Shown piece after piece: positions 35,950-43,400 of a DNA stretch of 60,132 nt (positions are counted from its first letter, which is position 1; the number at the start of each line of letters is the position of its first letter). Below the pieces are notes generated by a model. That model had not been told where the DNA came from. It was given only the letters and a program-made list of their open reading frames with translations, and did no database searches. A program made the position numbers and the translations under genes. This DNA is from Actinomycetales bacterium (GTDB taxonomy: Bacteria; Actinomycetota; Actinomycetes; Actinomycetales; Dermatophilaceae): assembly GCA_016710645.1 (NCBI GenBank), contig JADJVI010000053.1:1-60132 (forward strand), read 5' to 3'.

Positions 35950-37399
35950 CCCCCAAGGCTTTCTCACCGTCCGCCAGCGTGAGCTGCCCGCCCGGCGGCC
36001 CGTGCCGGTCCGGCTGCGCGACTGGCGCGAGGTCTACGAAGCGCAGGTCCTCGGCCAACTCCAGCGCCAAGCCGGCCGCTGCATGGACTGCGGAATCCCG
36101 TTCTGTCACAGCGGTTGTCCGCTTGGCAACCTCATTCCGGAGTGGAACGACCTCACCTGGAAGGGGCAGTGGTCGCCCGCGATGGAGCGGCTGCATGCCA
36201 CGAACAACTTCCCGGAGTTCACCGGCCGGCTGTGCCCCGCTCCCTGCGAGACGGCCTGCGTGCTGGGGATCAACCAGCCGGCAGTGACCATCAAGCAGGT
36301 CGAGGTGACCATCGTCGAGGAGGGCTTCGCCCACGGGTTCGTGGCGCCCCAGCCTCCCGAGCGGCTCTCCGGCAAGACCGTGGCCGTGGTCGGCTCCGGC
36401 CCGGCCGGCCTCGCTGCGGCCCAACAGCTCACCCGAGCCGGTCACACCGTCGCGGTCTACGAGCGGGCCGACAAGCCCGGAGGTCTGCTGCGCTACGGCA
36501 TACCCGAGTTCAAGATGGAGAAGGCGATCCTGGACCGTCGCATCGCCCAGATGGAGGCCGAGGGCACCCGGTTCCGCTGCGGCGTCGATGTGGGCGGAGA
36601 GATCACCGGTCAGCAGCTACGCACCCGCTTCGACGCGGTCGTGCTGGCGATGGGAGCGACCGTCCCACGCGACCTGCCGGTGCCGGGCCGAGAATTCGCC
36701 GGAGTCCACCAGGCCATGGAGTATCTCCCGCAGGGCAACCGGGCTGCGCTCGGGGAGAGCGTCGAGGGTCAGATCCTGGCGACCGACAAGGACGTCATCG
36801 TCATCGGCGGTGGCGACACCGGTGCCGACTGCATCGGCACCGCGTTGCGTCAGGGGGCCCGTTCGGTGACCTCGCTGGAGATCATGCCGCGGCCCTCGGA
36901 CGAGCGCCCGGCCGCGCAGCCGTGGCCGACCTACCCGATGATCTACCGCGTCGCCAGCGCCCACGAAGAGGGCGGGGAGCGCGTGTATGCCGTGTCGACG
37001 ACCGAGATCCTCGGCGACGGCGAGGGCCGGGTGCGTGCGCTGCGTCTGGTCGAGGTGTCGTTCCAGAACGGTCGATTCGAACCGGTTCCCGGCAGCGAGC
37101 GGGAGCTGCCCGCGCAGCTCATCCTGCTGGCCATGGGCTTCCTGGGTCCGCAGCAGACGGGTTTGCTGGACCAACTCGAGGTCGAGCGCGATGCTCGCAC
37201 CAACGTCGCCCGAGACGGTGCCTACATGTCATCGGTGCCCGGCGTCTTTGTCGCAGGAGACGCGGGCCGGGGTCAGTCGCTCATCGTCTGGGCGATCGCC
37301 GAGGGGCGAGCCGCCGCACACGAGGTCGACCGGTGGCTGATGGGGTCCAGCCAGCTTCCGCGACCGATCAACCCCACCGACCGACCGCTCACCATCTGA
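35942..37399 (+). CDS. gltD: Glutamate synthase, small subunit
   Basis: GltD oxidises NAD(P)H and feeds electrons through FAD and iron-sulfur clusters to GltB. The 485-residue protein has the N-terminal Cys sets CMDCGIPFCHSGCPLGN and CPAPCETACVLGIN, the FAD loop VAVVGSGPAGLAAAQQL, the NADPH loop VIVIGGGDTGADCIG, and the C-terminal GVFVAGDAGRGQSLIVWAI. I chose the GTG at 35942 (VADPQGFLTVRQRE), which overlaps gltB by eight bases and gives the normal length. The frame is open earlier but only as a shadow of gltB. Confidence 0.96.
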   Translation: MADPQGFLTVRQRELPARRPVPVRLRDWREVYEAQVLGQLQRQAGRCMDCGIPFCHSGCPLGNLIPEWNDLTWKGQWSPAMERLHATNNFPEFTGRLCPAPCETACVLGINQPAVTIKQVEVTIVEEGFAHGFVAPQPPERLSGKTVAVVGSGPAGLAAAQQLTRAGHTVAVYERADKPGGLLRYGIPEFKMEKAILDRRIAQMEAEGTRFRCGVDVGGEITGQQLRTRFDAVVLAMGATVPRDLPVPGREFAGVHQAMEYLPQGNRAALGESVEGQILATDKDVIVIGGGDTGADCIGTALRQGARSVTSLEIMPRPSDERPAAQPWPTYPMIYRVASAHEEGGERVYAVSTTEILGDGEGRVRALRLVEVSFQNGRFEPVPGSERELPAQLILLAMGFLGPQQTGLLDQLEVERDARTNVARDGAYMSSVPGVFVAGDAGRGQSLIVWAIAEGRAAAHEVDRWLMGSSQLPRPINPTDRPLTI

Positions 37400-37402
37400 C
37401 CA

Positions 37403-37440
37403 GACGCCGGCCAGCCCAGGTATTTGGGCGGGCCGGCGTC
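37403..37440 (+). terminator. Terminator-like hairpin after gltD
   Basis: GACGCCGGCC pairs with GGCCGGCGTC, and an inner GCCCA pairs with TGGGC beyond one mismatch, giving a long stem around GGTATT immediately after the gltD stop. pyk starts 20 bases later, so the hairpin separates the two units. Confidence 0.65.
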
Positions 37441-37460
37441 GACACCTAGGGTTGTGCCTC

Positions 37461-38909
37461 ATGCGCCGCGCTAAAATCGTTTGCACCCTGGGTCCCGCCA
37501 CGTCGACTCCCACGCGGATCCGCGAGCTCATCGTCGCGGGGATGGACATCGCGCGGCTCAACCTCTCCCACGGTGAGTACTCCGCACATGAGAAGGTCTA
37601 CCGAGCAGTCCGCCAGGCCAGCGACGCCACCGGCCACGCCGTCGGAATCCTCGTGGACCTGCAGGGCCCGAAGATCCGCACCGGACGGTTCGCCGACGGG
37701 CCGGTGATGTTGCAGGTGGGCGACCGGTTCACCATCACCACCGACGACATTCTCGGTGACCAGCATCGGGTGTCGACGACCTTCAAGGGCATGCCCGGCG
37801 ACGTTCGGTCCGGGGACCTGTTGCTCGTCGATGATGGCAAGGTCACCCTGCGCGCGGTCGAGGTGACCGATACCGACATCGTCACCGAGGTCATCGAGGG
37901 CGGGGCCGTCTCCAACAACAAGGGCATCAACCTGCCCGGGGTGGCCGTGAGTGTCCCCGCCCTGTCGGAGAAGGACAAGGAGGACCTGCGCTGGGCGCTG
38001 CGGCTGCGCGCCGACATGATCGCGCTGTCCTTCGTGCGCTCCGCCTCCGATATCGAAGACGTGCACGCGATCATGGACGAGGTCGGCGTGCGCTTGCCCG
38101 TGATCGCCAAGATCGAGAAGCCGCAAGCCGTCGAGAATCTCTCCGAGATCCTCGACGTCTTCGACGGCCTCATGGTCGCCCGCGGAGACCTCGGGGTGGA
38201 ACTGCCATTGGAGCAGGTCCCGCTCGTGCAGAAGCGAGCCGTCGAACTCGCCCGCAACCGCGCCAAGCCGGTCATCGTCGCCACACAGGTGCTGGAGTCC
38301 ATGGTCGAAAACTCTCGACCGACTCGCGCCGAGGCCAGCGATGCCGCCAACGCGGTCCTCGACGGGGCAGACGCGGTCATGCTGTCGGGGGAAACCAGCG
38401 TCGGGGCCTGGCCGATCGACGCCGTCCGCACCCTGGCCCGCATCATCGAGAACACCGAGGAGCACGGCCTGGAGCGCCTGGGCAGCCTCACCGGCTCCCC
38501 GCGCACCATCGGCGGGGCGGTGACCCTTGCGGCATACGAGGTCGGCGACCTCATCAATGCCAAGTACCTCGTGACGTTCACGGCCTCGGGAGACTCCGCC
38601 AAGCGGTTGGCGCGCTTCCGGTCCAAGATCCCCATGCTGGCCTTCACCTCCAACCCCGCGACCCGCAGCCAACTCGCGCTGGTGTGGGGGATCGAGACCT
38701 ACCTCGGCCCCGCGGTGGCGCACACCGACGAGATGGCCGCCCAGGTCGAGGCGAGCCTGGTCGCGGAAGGCCGTTGCGTGCAGGGCGACCTCATCGTCAT
38801 GGTGGCCGGGTCGCCCCCCGGCATCCCTGGATCGACCAACATGATGCGCGTGCTGCGCGTTGGTGGTCCTGGCGACAACGCCAATCCCGCTCTCTACCAC
38901 TCGGATTGA
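37461..38909 (+). CDS. pyk: Pyruvate kinase
   Basis: Pyruvate kinase makes ATP and pyruvate from phosphoenolpyruvate. The 482-residue protein starts MRRAKIVCTLGPATSTP and carries LNLSHGEYSAH, the metal/PEP segment IAKIEKPQAVENLSEIL, MVARGDLGVELPLEQVP, and KPVIVATQVLESM, with the C-terminal regulatory domain. The ATG at 37461 was preferred over one nine bases upstream because it matches the family N-terminus. It lies alone between the gltD hairpin and tRNA-Leu. Confidence 0.96.
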   Translation: MRRAKIVCTLGPATSTPTRIRELIVAGMDIARLNLSHGEYSAHEKVYRAVRQASDATGHAVGILVDLQGPKIRTGRFADGPVMLQVGDRFTITTDDILGDQHRVSTTFKGMPGDVRSGDLLLVDDGKVTLRAVEVTDTDIVTEVIEGGAVSNNKGINLPGVAVSVPALSEKDKEDLRWALRLRADMIALSFVRSASDIEDVHAIMDEVGVRLPVIAKIEKPQAVENLSEILDVFDGLMVARGDLGVELPLEQVPLVQKRAVELARNRAKPVIVATQVLESMVENSRPTRAEASDAANAVLDGADAVMLSGETSVGAWPIDAVRTLARIIENTEEHGLERLGSLTGSPRTIGGAVTLAAYEVGDLINAKYLVTFTASGDSAKRLARFRSKIPMLAFTSNPATRSQLALVWGIETYLGPAVAHTDEMAAQVEASLVAEGRCVQGDLIVMVAGSPPGIPGSTNMMRVLRVGGPGDNANPALYHSD

Positions 38910-38994
38910 TCACCTTCAGGCGGTGGTGAGGGCGCACGGCATACCGGAGTTCGGGCGCAAGGCACGAGCTTGGGTATGCTGTGCACCGCACCTC

Positions 38995-39077
38995 GCCGGG
39001 GTGGTGGAATGGCAGACACGGGGCACTCAAAATGCTCTGATCGAAAGGTCGTGCGGGTTCAAGTCCCGCTCCCGGCA
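38995..39077 (+). tRNA. tRNA-Leu, anticodon CAA
   Basis: The 83-base sequence folds as a type II tRNA. The acceptor stem GCCGGGG pairs with TCCCGGC, the D-arm contains TGGTGGAATGGCAGACA, and the anticodon stem GGGCA/TGCTC holds the loop CTCAAAA with CAA at 39028-39030. A long variable arm follows, and the T-arm is GCGGGTTCAAGTCCCGC. The discriminator is A and CCA is not encoded. It decodes UUG. I see no phage-like integration beside it. Confidence 0.95.
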
Positions 39078-39152
39078 CTGTGGTCTGGAACCAGGCTGTC
39101 TGCATAGTGACGCCGACGGTTGTCCGCGGCCGCGCGCCACTAGGCTGCGTGC

Positions 39153-39761
39153 ATGACCAAGCAGTCCCTGTCCGGGACGAATGCCGTGCCGCTGCGCATT
39201 GTCGTCGCGGAGGACGAAGCCATCATCCGGTTGGATCTGTGTGAAATGCTCGCCGAGGCGGGCTACGAGGTCGTCGGACAGGCCGGCGATGGCCAGCAGG
39301 CGGTTGACCTCACTCGCGAGCTGCGTCCTGACCTGGTCCTCATGGACGTCAAGATGCCGGTCATGGACGGCATCACCGCCGCTGAGACGATCGGAGCCGA
39401 TGGGTTGGCGCCGGTGGTCATGCTGACGGCGTTCAGCCAGCGCGAGTTGGTCGAGCGCGCTCGTGACGCAGGGGTCATGGCGTACGTCGTCAAGCCGTTC
39501 ACCATCGCCGACCTCACCCCCGCGATCGAGGTCGCGAGCAGCCGCTGGAGCCAACTGAAGTCCCTGGAAGGCGAGATCGCCGACCTGGCCGACCGCTTGG
39601 AGACCCGCAAGCTCGTCGACCGGGCCAAGGGCCTGCTGATGACCCAACTGAAGATCTCCGAACCTGATGCCTTCCGGTGGATCCAGAAGACCGCCATGGA
39701 CCGCCGGCTGTCGATGCGTGAAGTCGCAGACCTCGTCATCACCGGGTTGCCGTCCTCCTGA
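39153..39761 (+). CDS. pdtaR: ANTAR-domain response regulator, PdtaR-like
   Basis: The 202-residue protein has a receiver domain with acidic pocket VVAEDEAIIRLDL, phospho-acceptor Asp in DLVLMDVKMPVMDG and the conserved Thr and Lys (MLTAFSQ, VVKPF). A helical linker leads to a C-terminal ANTAR domain with RAKGLLMTQLKISEPDAFRW. ANTAR proteins bind paired hairpins in mRNA and act as antiterminators. The Mycobacterium homologue PdtaR works with the kinase PdtaS, which is not in this window. Targets here are unknown. Confidence 0.9.
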   Translation: MTKQSLSGTNAVPLRIVVAEDEAIIRLDLCEMLAEAGYEVVGQAGDGQQAVDLTRELRPDLVLMDVKMPVMDGITAAETIGADGLAPVVMLTAFSQRELVERARDAGVMAYVVKPFTIADLTPAIEVASSRWSQLKSLEGEIADLADRLETRKLVDRAKGLLMTQLKISEPDAFRWIQKTAMDRRLSMREVADLVITGLPSS

Positions 39762-39791
39762 AGCCGAGGGCAGGCCCAGGCGCGGCCCGGA

Positions 39792-40565
39792 TCAGCGCAG
39801 GGCGACGACGACCTGGGTGAGGATGGGGGCGACGAGCAGCGCCGGCAGCATGTCGGCGACTGGGATCTCTCGAATCCGCAACAGTCGCAGGCCGATTCCG
39901 ACCAAGAGCAGCCCGCCGGTGGCGGTCAGCGCCGAGATGTGGGCGGCGGGCAGCAACGAGCCGAGCGCCATGCCCAACACGGTGAGGGCTCCCTGGACGA
40001 CCGCCACCGACACCGCGGACAACAGCACGCCCAGCCCGAACGACGAGGCGAACGCCAAGGCCGCGAACCCGTCCAGGACCGCCTTGAGGGTGAGTTGCTC
40101 GATGCCATGACCCAGGCCATCGGACAGTGACCCGAGGATGGTCAGCGGGCCTACGCAGAAAAGCAGCGACGCCGTCAGCCAGCCCTCGATGAACCGTTCG
40201 CGGGCGGCGTGAGCATCCGTCGGTGCGCCGGAACTGCGCGCTGCCACCTTGGCCTGAATGACGCCAGCCAGCCCTTCGAGCCGATCGCCGATTCGCAGCA
40301 GCGACCCAGGGATCGCGCCGAGCAACAACGACCCCAGGACGATGAGGACCGGCACCCCGGTGCCGACGGCAGCAGAGAGGGCCGGATCGGTCACGGATAC
40401 GCAGGACAGGCCCGCGACGAGGATGGTCGTGAGCCCGAGACAGTCGGTGACGACGGCTCTCACCCGCTCGGGAAGGCGGTGGCCGACCCACATCCCGAGC
40501 AGGGCTCCCACGACGACGGTCGCGACATTGATCACTGTTCCCAAGCCCGGGAAGCCACCACTCAC
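39792..40565 (-). CDS. DUF554-family membrane protein
   Basis: The 257-residue protein has about seven hydrophobic helices and DUF554 blocks, including GTVINVATVVVGALLGMWVG near the start and LKAVLDGFAALAFASSFGLG later. Function is unknown. The start is uncertain. The GTG at 40565 (VSGGFPGLG) has AAGGTG six bases upstream as a ribosome-binding site. GTG at 40574 and earlier codons are also in frame. It is convergent with the ANTAR regulator and divergent from the GNAT gene. Confidence 0.82.
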   Translation of the reverse strand: MSGGFPGLGTVINVATVVVGALLGMWVGHRLPERVRAVVTDCLGLTTILVAGLSCVSVTDPALSAAVGTGVPVLIVLGSLLLGAIPGSLLRIGDRLEGLAGVIQAKVAARSSGAPTDAHAARERFIEGWLTASLLFCVGPLTILGSLSDGLGHGIEQLTLKAVLDGFAALAFASSFGLGVLLSAVSVAVVQGALTVLGMALGSLLPAAHISALTATGGLLLVGIGLRLLRIREIPVADMLPALLVAPILTQVVVALR

Positions 40566-40720
40566 GGCGTTCACCTTAACCACGACGAACCGCCCGGCGC
40601 GTGGGCGTCCAGGAGGGGTTTCGCGGCACCGCTCCGACGCCGTAGGGTCGGGTGTCAACAACGGGCTCACGCCCGTCCGTCACACGGGGCGACGGTGCCG
40701 CACAGTGCGTTGGAGGAACC

Positions 40721-41305
40721 GTGTCTCGACCGGCCGTCGTGGTCCGCAAAGCCGATGCCGCACTCATCGACACGGTGTGCGAGCTGTGGGAGGAATCCCG
40801 CAGCGACGAAGGGGCCGTGCAGTCCGACGCGGGGGTCCGCAAGACCACCGTCGACTCGATCCGCAACGCTCTGGCCCGCCCCGAGATGATCGCCTTCGTC
40901 GCCTACTCCGACGGCCGGCCCGCCGGATACGTCGTTCTTGACGACTGCTCGCTCAATCCGTTCAGCGACAGTTCTTGCTTGTGTATCGAGCAGATCTACG
41001 TGCGCAAGGACGATCGCGGGGTCGGCGTGGCCCGGTCTCTGATGCAGGCGGTCGCCACCTTCGCTGACCTGCAAGGAGCCACTGAGGTGGCCTGCATGGT
41101 GCCCTCCAACGTCCGCGACGCCCATCGCTTCTACGCTCGCCTCGGCTTCACTCCGCTCACGGTCCGCCGCGTCGCCTCGACGGCCGCGCTGCGGCGCAAG
41201 TTGGCCGGCGACCAGGTCGGTCCGCGGCACGCTCTGGACCAGGTGCTGCTGCGCCGTCGGATCGCCCGGCTGCGCGCCACCGGCGGTGGCCTGACCGCGC
41301 ACTGA
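40721..41305 (+). CDS. GNAT-family N-acetyltransferase
   Basis: This 194-residue protein has the GNAT fold: VVVRKADAALIDTVCELWEE at the start, IEQIYVRKDDRGVGVARSLM with the acetyl-CoA-binding RxxGV/A loop, and NVRDAHRFYARLGFTPL in motif B. The C-terminal 50 residues are basic (LLRRRIARLRATG). The GTG at 40721 follows GGAGG by five bases. The substrate is unknown. It shares the divergent promoter region with the DUF554 gene. Confidence 0.85.
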   Translation: MSRPAVVVRKADAALIDTVCELWEESRSDEGAVQSDAGVRKTTVDSIRNALARPEMIAFVAYSDGRPAGYVVLDDCSLNPFSDSSCLCIEQIYVRKDDRGVGVARSLMQAVATFADLQGATEVACMVPSNVRDAHRFYARLGFTPLTVRRVASTAALRRKLAGDQVGPRHALDQVLLRRRIARLRATGGGLTAH

Positions 41306-41368
41306 CGCGCAATCGTCCCCACTCACCCGCACTCACCCGCACAAACCTGGGTATGCCGGGCAGCTCAC

Positions 41369-42802
41369 CTATTCGAGGTCGATGAGCTCGTCGTGGGCTG
41401 CCGCGAGCAGATCTCGAACCTCGCTCGGGTCGGGCACGAGCCTCGCGCAACTTGCCACCCCGACATCGAGCCCACCGGCATACCCCTGGGCGCAGATCGT
41501 CAAGCCGAGCCCGTCCACCAACGGGGGGAATGGGTGGGTGCCCAGGACCGCAGCTCGCCGCCCCACACTGAGCTGCTGAGGCGGGGCAGGCACGTTGGAG
41601 ATCATCAAGTTGAAGGGCAAGTGCACCCGGTCGGCCAGATGCAGCTGGGCCGCGGCCTGGGTGAGCATCGAGGCAAGGCCGGGGCCGGTTACAGCCGCGA
41701 TGTCGGTCAACGTCGTCGAGGGGATGGTGGGCTCTCGCTTGGCGTGTTGCATCGCGGCGTGGCTGAAGGCCAACCGACCTCGGGCCGTGGCGACGTGCGT
41801 GGGCAGCGGGCACAGCGTGAGGGTGAAGCGATTGAAGCCGCCCGCCGCCATGTCGCCGCTGATCGCGATGGGCACCAGGGCGATGAGGGGTGTTTCCGGG
41901 AGCGCGTCTCGGGCGGTCAACCAGGCTCGCAGCGCGCCGGCGCAGGAGGCGAGCAGGACGTCATTGGCGGTAACTCCGGTGGTCCGCCTGAGGCGACGGC
42001 TGGCGGCAAGCGGGAAGGTCACGGTGGCGAAGGCGCGCGCGGGGCTGATCGCCGCGTTGAACGGGGTCTGCGGGGCTGGCCCGGTCCGGGTCGCCTCCGG
42101 GATGGGCTTGGGTCGCTCGTCGTGCTCGATGAGGCGCTCCAGGCCGTCGGCGAGGGTGGCCGCCGTCTCTCGGGTGACGCGCATCAGGGTGCTCGGCGTA
42201 ACCCCCAAGGCCTTGCCTTCCAACCGCCACGCCGAGGCGACCCAACTGCTGACGTCGGTCACTCGGTGGGCGAAGCGTTCTGCGCGCCCCGGTCCCTGTC
42301 CGGGCCGCCAGGATGGCGTGGGGGAGTCGTCGGCGATGTCGGTGCCGAACAGCAGCGCGAGCAGGTCGCGGCCACCGACTCCGTCGACAGCGCAGTGGTG
42401 CATCTTGGTGACCATGGCGCTATGACCGTCGGCGAGGCCGCGCACGAGGCGCAGGTGCCAGAGCGGGCGGTCGCGCGGGAGCTGCTCTGCGGCATACCGT
42501 GCGACTTCCTCGTGCAGGGCAGAGTCATCACCGTGGCCACCGAGGTCGACGGCGCTGAGGTGCCGATCGAGATCGAAGTCGCAGTCGTCGATCCACCACG
42601 GCCGTCCCATCGGCAGGGTGGGCATCCGTAGCCGGCGCCGGAGGATGGGCGCCAGATGTAGGCGGGCTGAGATCTGGTGGAAGAGTTCCTCGGGTCCCAC
42701 GTCGTCGTCCAGGCGCGCGAGCAGGCAAACATGACCGGCGCTGACCGGCCCATCGAGGGCCAGGAACGAGGCGTCGAAGGCGGTGAGTTGGCTGGGTTCC
42801 AG
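41369..42802 (-). CDS. Second WS/DGAT acyltransferase, start codon unclear
   Basis: The product resembles the acyltransferase at 7-8.5 kb and carries the catalytic HHxxxDG as MHHCAVDGVGG. Other family blocks are WWIDDCDFDLDRHL and PFNLMISNVPAPPQQL. The family N-terminus is present as QLTAFDASFLALDGPVSAGH, but this lies upstream of the first GTG (42700), and a stop at 42809-42811 closes the frame. The only candidate that keeps it is CTG at 42802, giving 477 aa. Either the start is a rare CTG or a small indel hides the real one. It may act in triacylglycerol or wax-ester synthesis. Confidence 0.82.
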   Translation of the reverse strand: MEPSQLTAFDASFLALDGPVSAGHVCLLARLDDDVGPEELFHQISARLHLAPILRRRLRMPTLPMGRPWWIDDCDFDLDRHLSAVDLGGHGDDSALHEEVARYAAEQLPRDRPLWHLRLVRGLADGHSAMVTKMHHCAVDGVGGRDLLALLFGTDIADDSPTPSWRPGQGPGRAERFAHRVTDVSSWVASAWRLEGKALGVTPSTLMRVTRETAATLADGLERLIEHDERPKPIPEATRTGPAPQTPFNAAISPARAFATVTFPLAASRRLRRTTGVTANDVLLASCAGALRAWLTARDALPETPLIALVPIAISGDMAAGGFNRFTLTLCPLPTHVATARGRLAFSHAAMQHAKREPTIPSTTLTDIAAVTGPGLASMLTQAAAQLHLADRVHLPFNLMISNVPAPPQQLSVGRRAAVLGTHPFPPLVDGLGLTICAQGYAGGLDVGVASCARLVPDPSEVRDLLAAAHDELIDLE

Positions 42803-42889
42803 GGGAGATCACCCATCTCGGCGACGACTGGCGTCACGTTAACAGCATCGAGTCTCCCCGGCCCAGGGACGAATGACCTGCGGGCTCGG

Positions 42890-43381
42890 TCAGCGAGGGA
42901 TCGGTGGCGCGTCGCGCAGGGAGCAGGTGAGCCGGCAGGTGCAGGTGCGCCGACCTTGGTCGTCAGTGATGACGATCTCGTAGCAACCCATGCTGCGGCC
43001 GACCGAGATCGGCCTGGCCACCCCGGTGACAATGCCCGAGGTCGCCGGGCGGTGGTGGGTGGCGTTGATCTCGACGCCAACCGCCGCGCGCCCCGGGCCG
43101 GCGGTGATGACCGCGAGGATCGACCCCAGGCCTTCGGCGAGGACGACCGAGGCACCGCCGTGCAGCAGGCCGTAGGGCTGGGTATTGCCCTCGACCGGCA
43201 TGGTGCCGGCGACGCGGTCCGGGCCGGCCTCGGTGAGCCGGATGCCCATCCGGTTATGCAGGGCGCCCATCCCGACTGCGTTGATCGAGTCGACATCGGA
43301 CCAGTCGACCTGGGGCGGCATCGACGGGAAGGTTGCTGCGGCGGGGGAGCTGGGCGAGGAGGGGGTGGTGCTGTCGGGCAT
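42890..43381 (-). CDS. PaaI-type hotdog thioesterase
   Basis: The 163-residue protein has a single hotdog domain with the PaaI/YdiI signature QPYGLLHGGASVVLAEGLGS (HGG, catalytic acidic residue in the following helix) and a typical second half ATHHRPATSGIVTGVARPIS. It probably hydrolyses an aryl- or acyl-CoA. The first 30 residues are Ser/Pro-rich. It lies upstream of the WS/DGAT on the same strand, and its start is only 19 bases from that of divergent polA, so the promoters must overlap coding DNA. Confidence 0.88.
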   Translation of the reverse strand: MPDSTTPSSPSSPAAATFPSMPPQVDWSDVDSINAVGMGALHNRMGIRLTEAGPDRVAGTMPVEGNTQPYGLLHGGASVVLAEGLGSILAVITAGPGRAAVGVEINATHHRPATSGIVTGVARPISVGRSMGCYEIVITDDQGRRTCTCRLTCSLRDAPPIPR

Positions 43382-43400
43382 GGGCCCTAGGCTGCCATAC

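Noticed and set aside
38995..39077. tRNA-Leu as an integration site
   Set aside because: No integrase, no repeat of the tRNA 3' end was noticed downstream, and flanking genes are ordinary chromosomal genes.
41320..41340. ACTCACCCGC repeated twice in tandem, considered as an array
   Set aside because: Only two 10-base units with no spacer structure. It is not a CRISPR or an iteron array. No CRISPR array was seen anywhere in the window.
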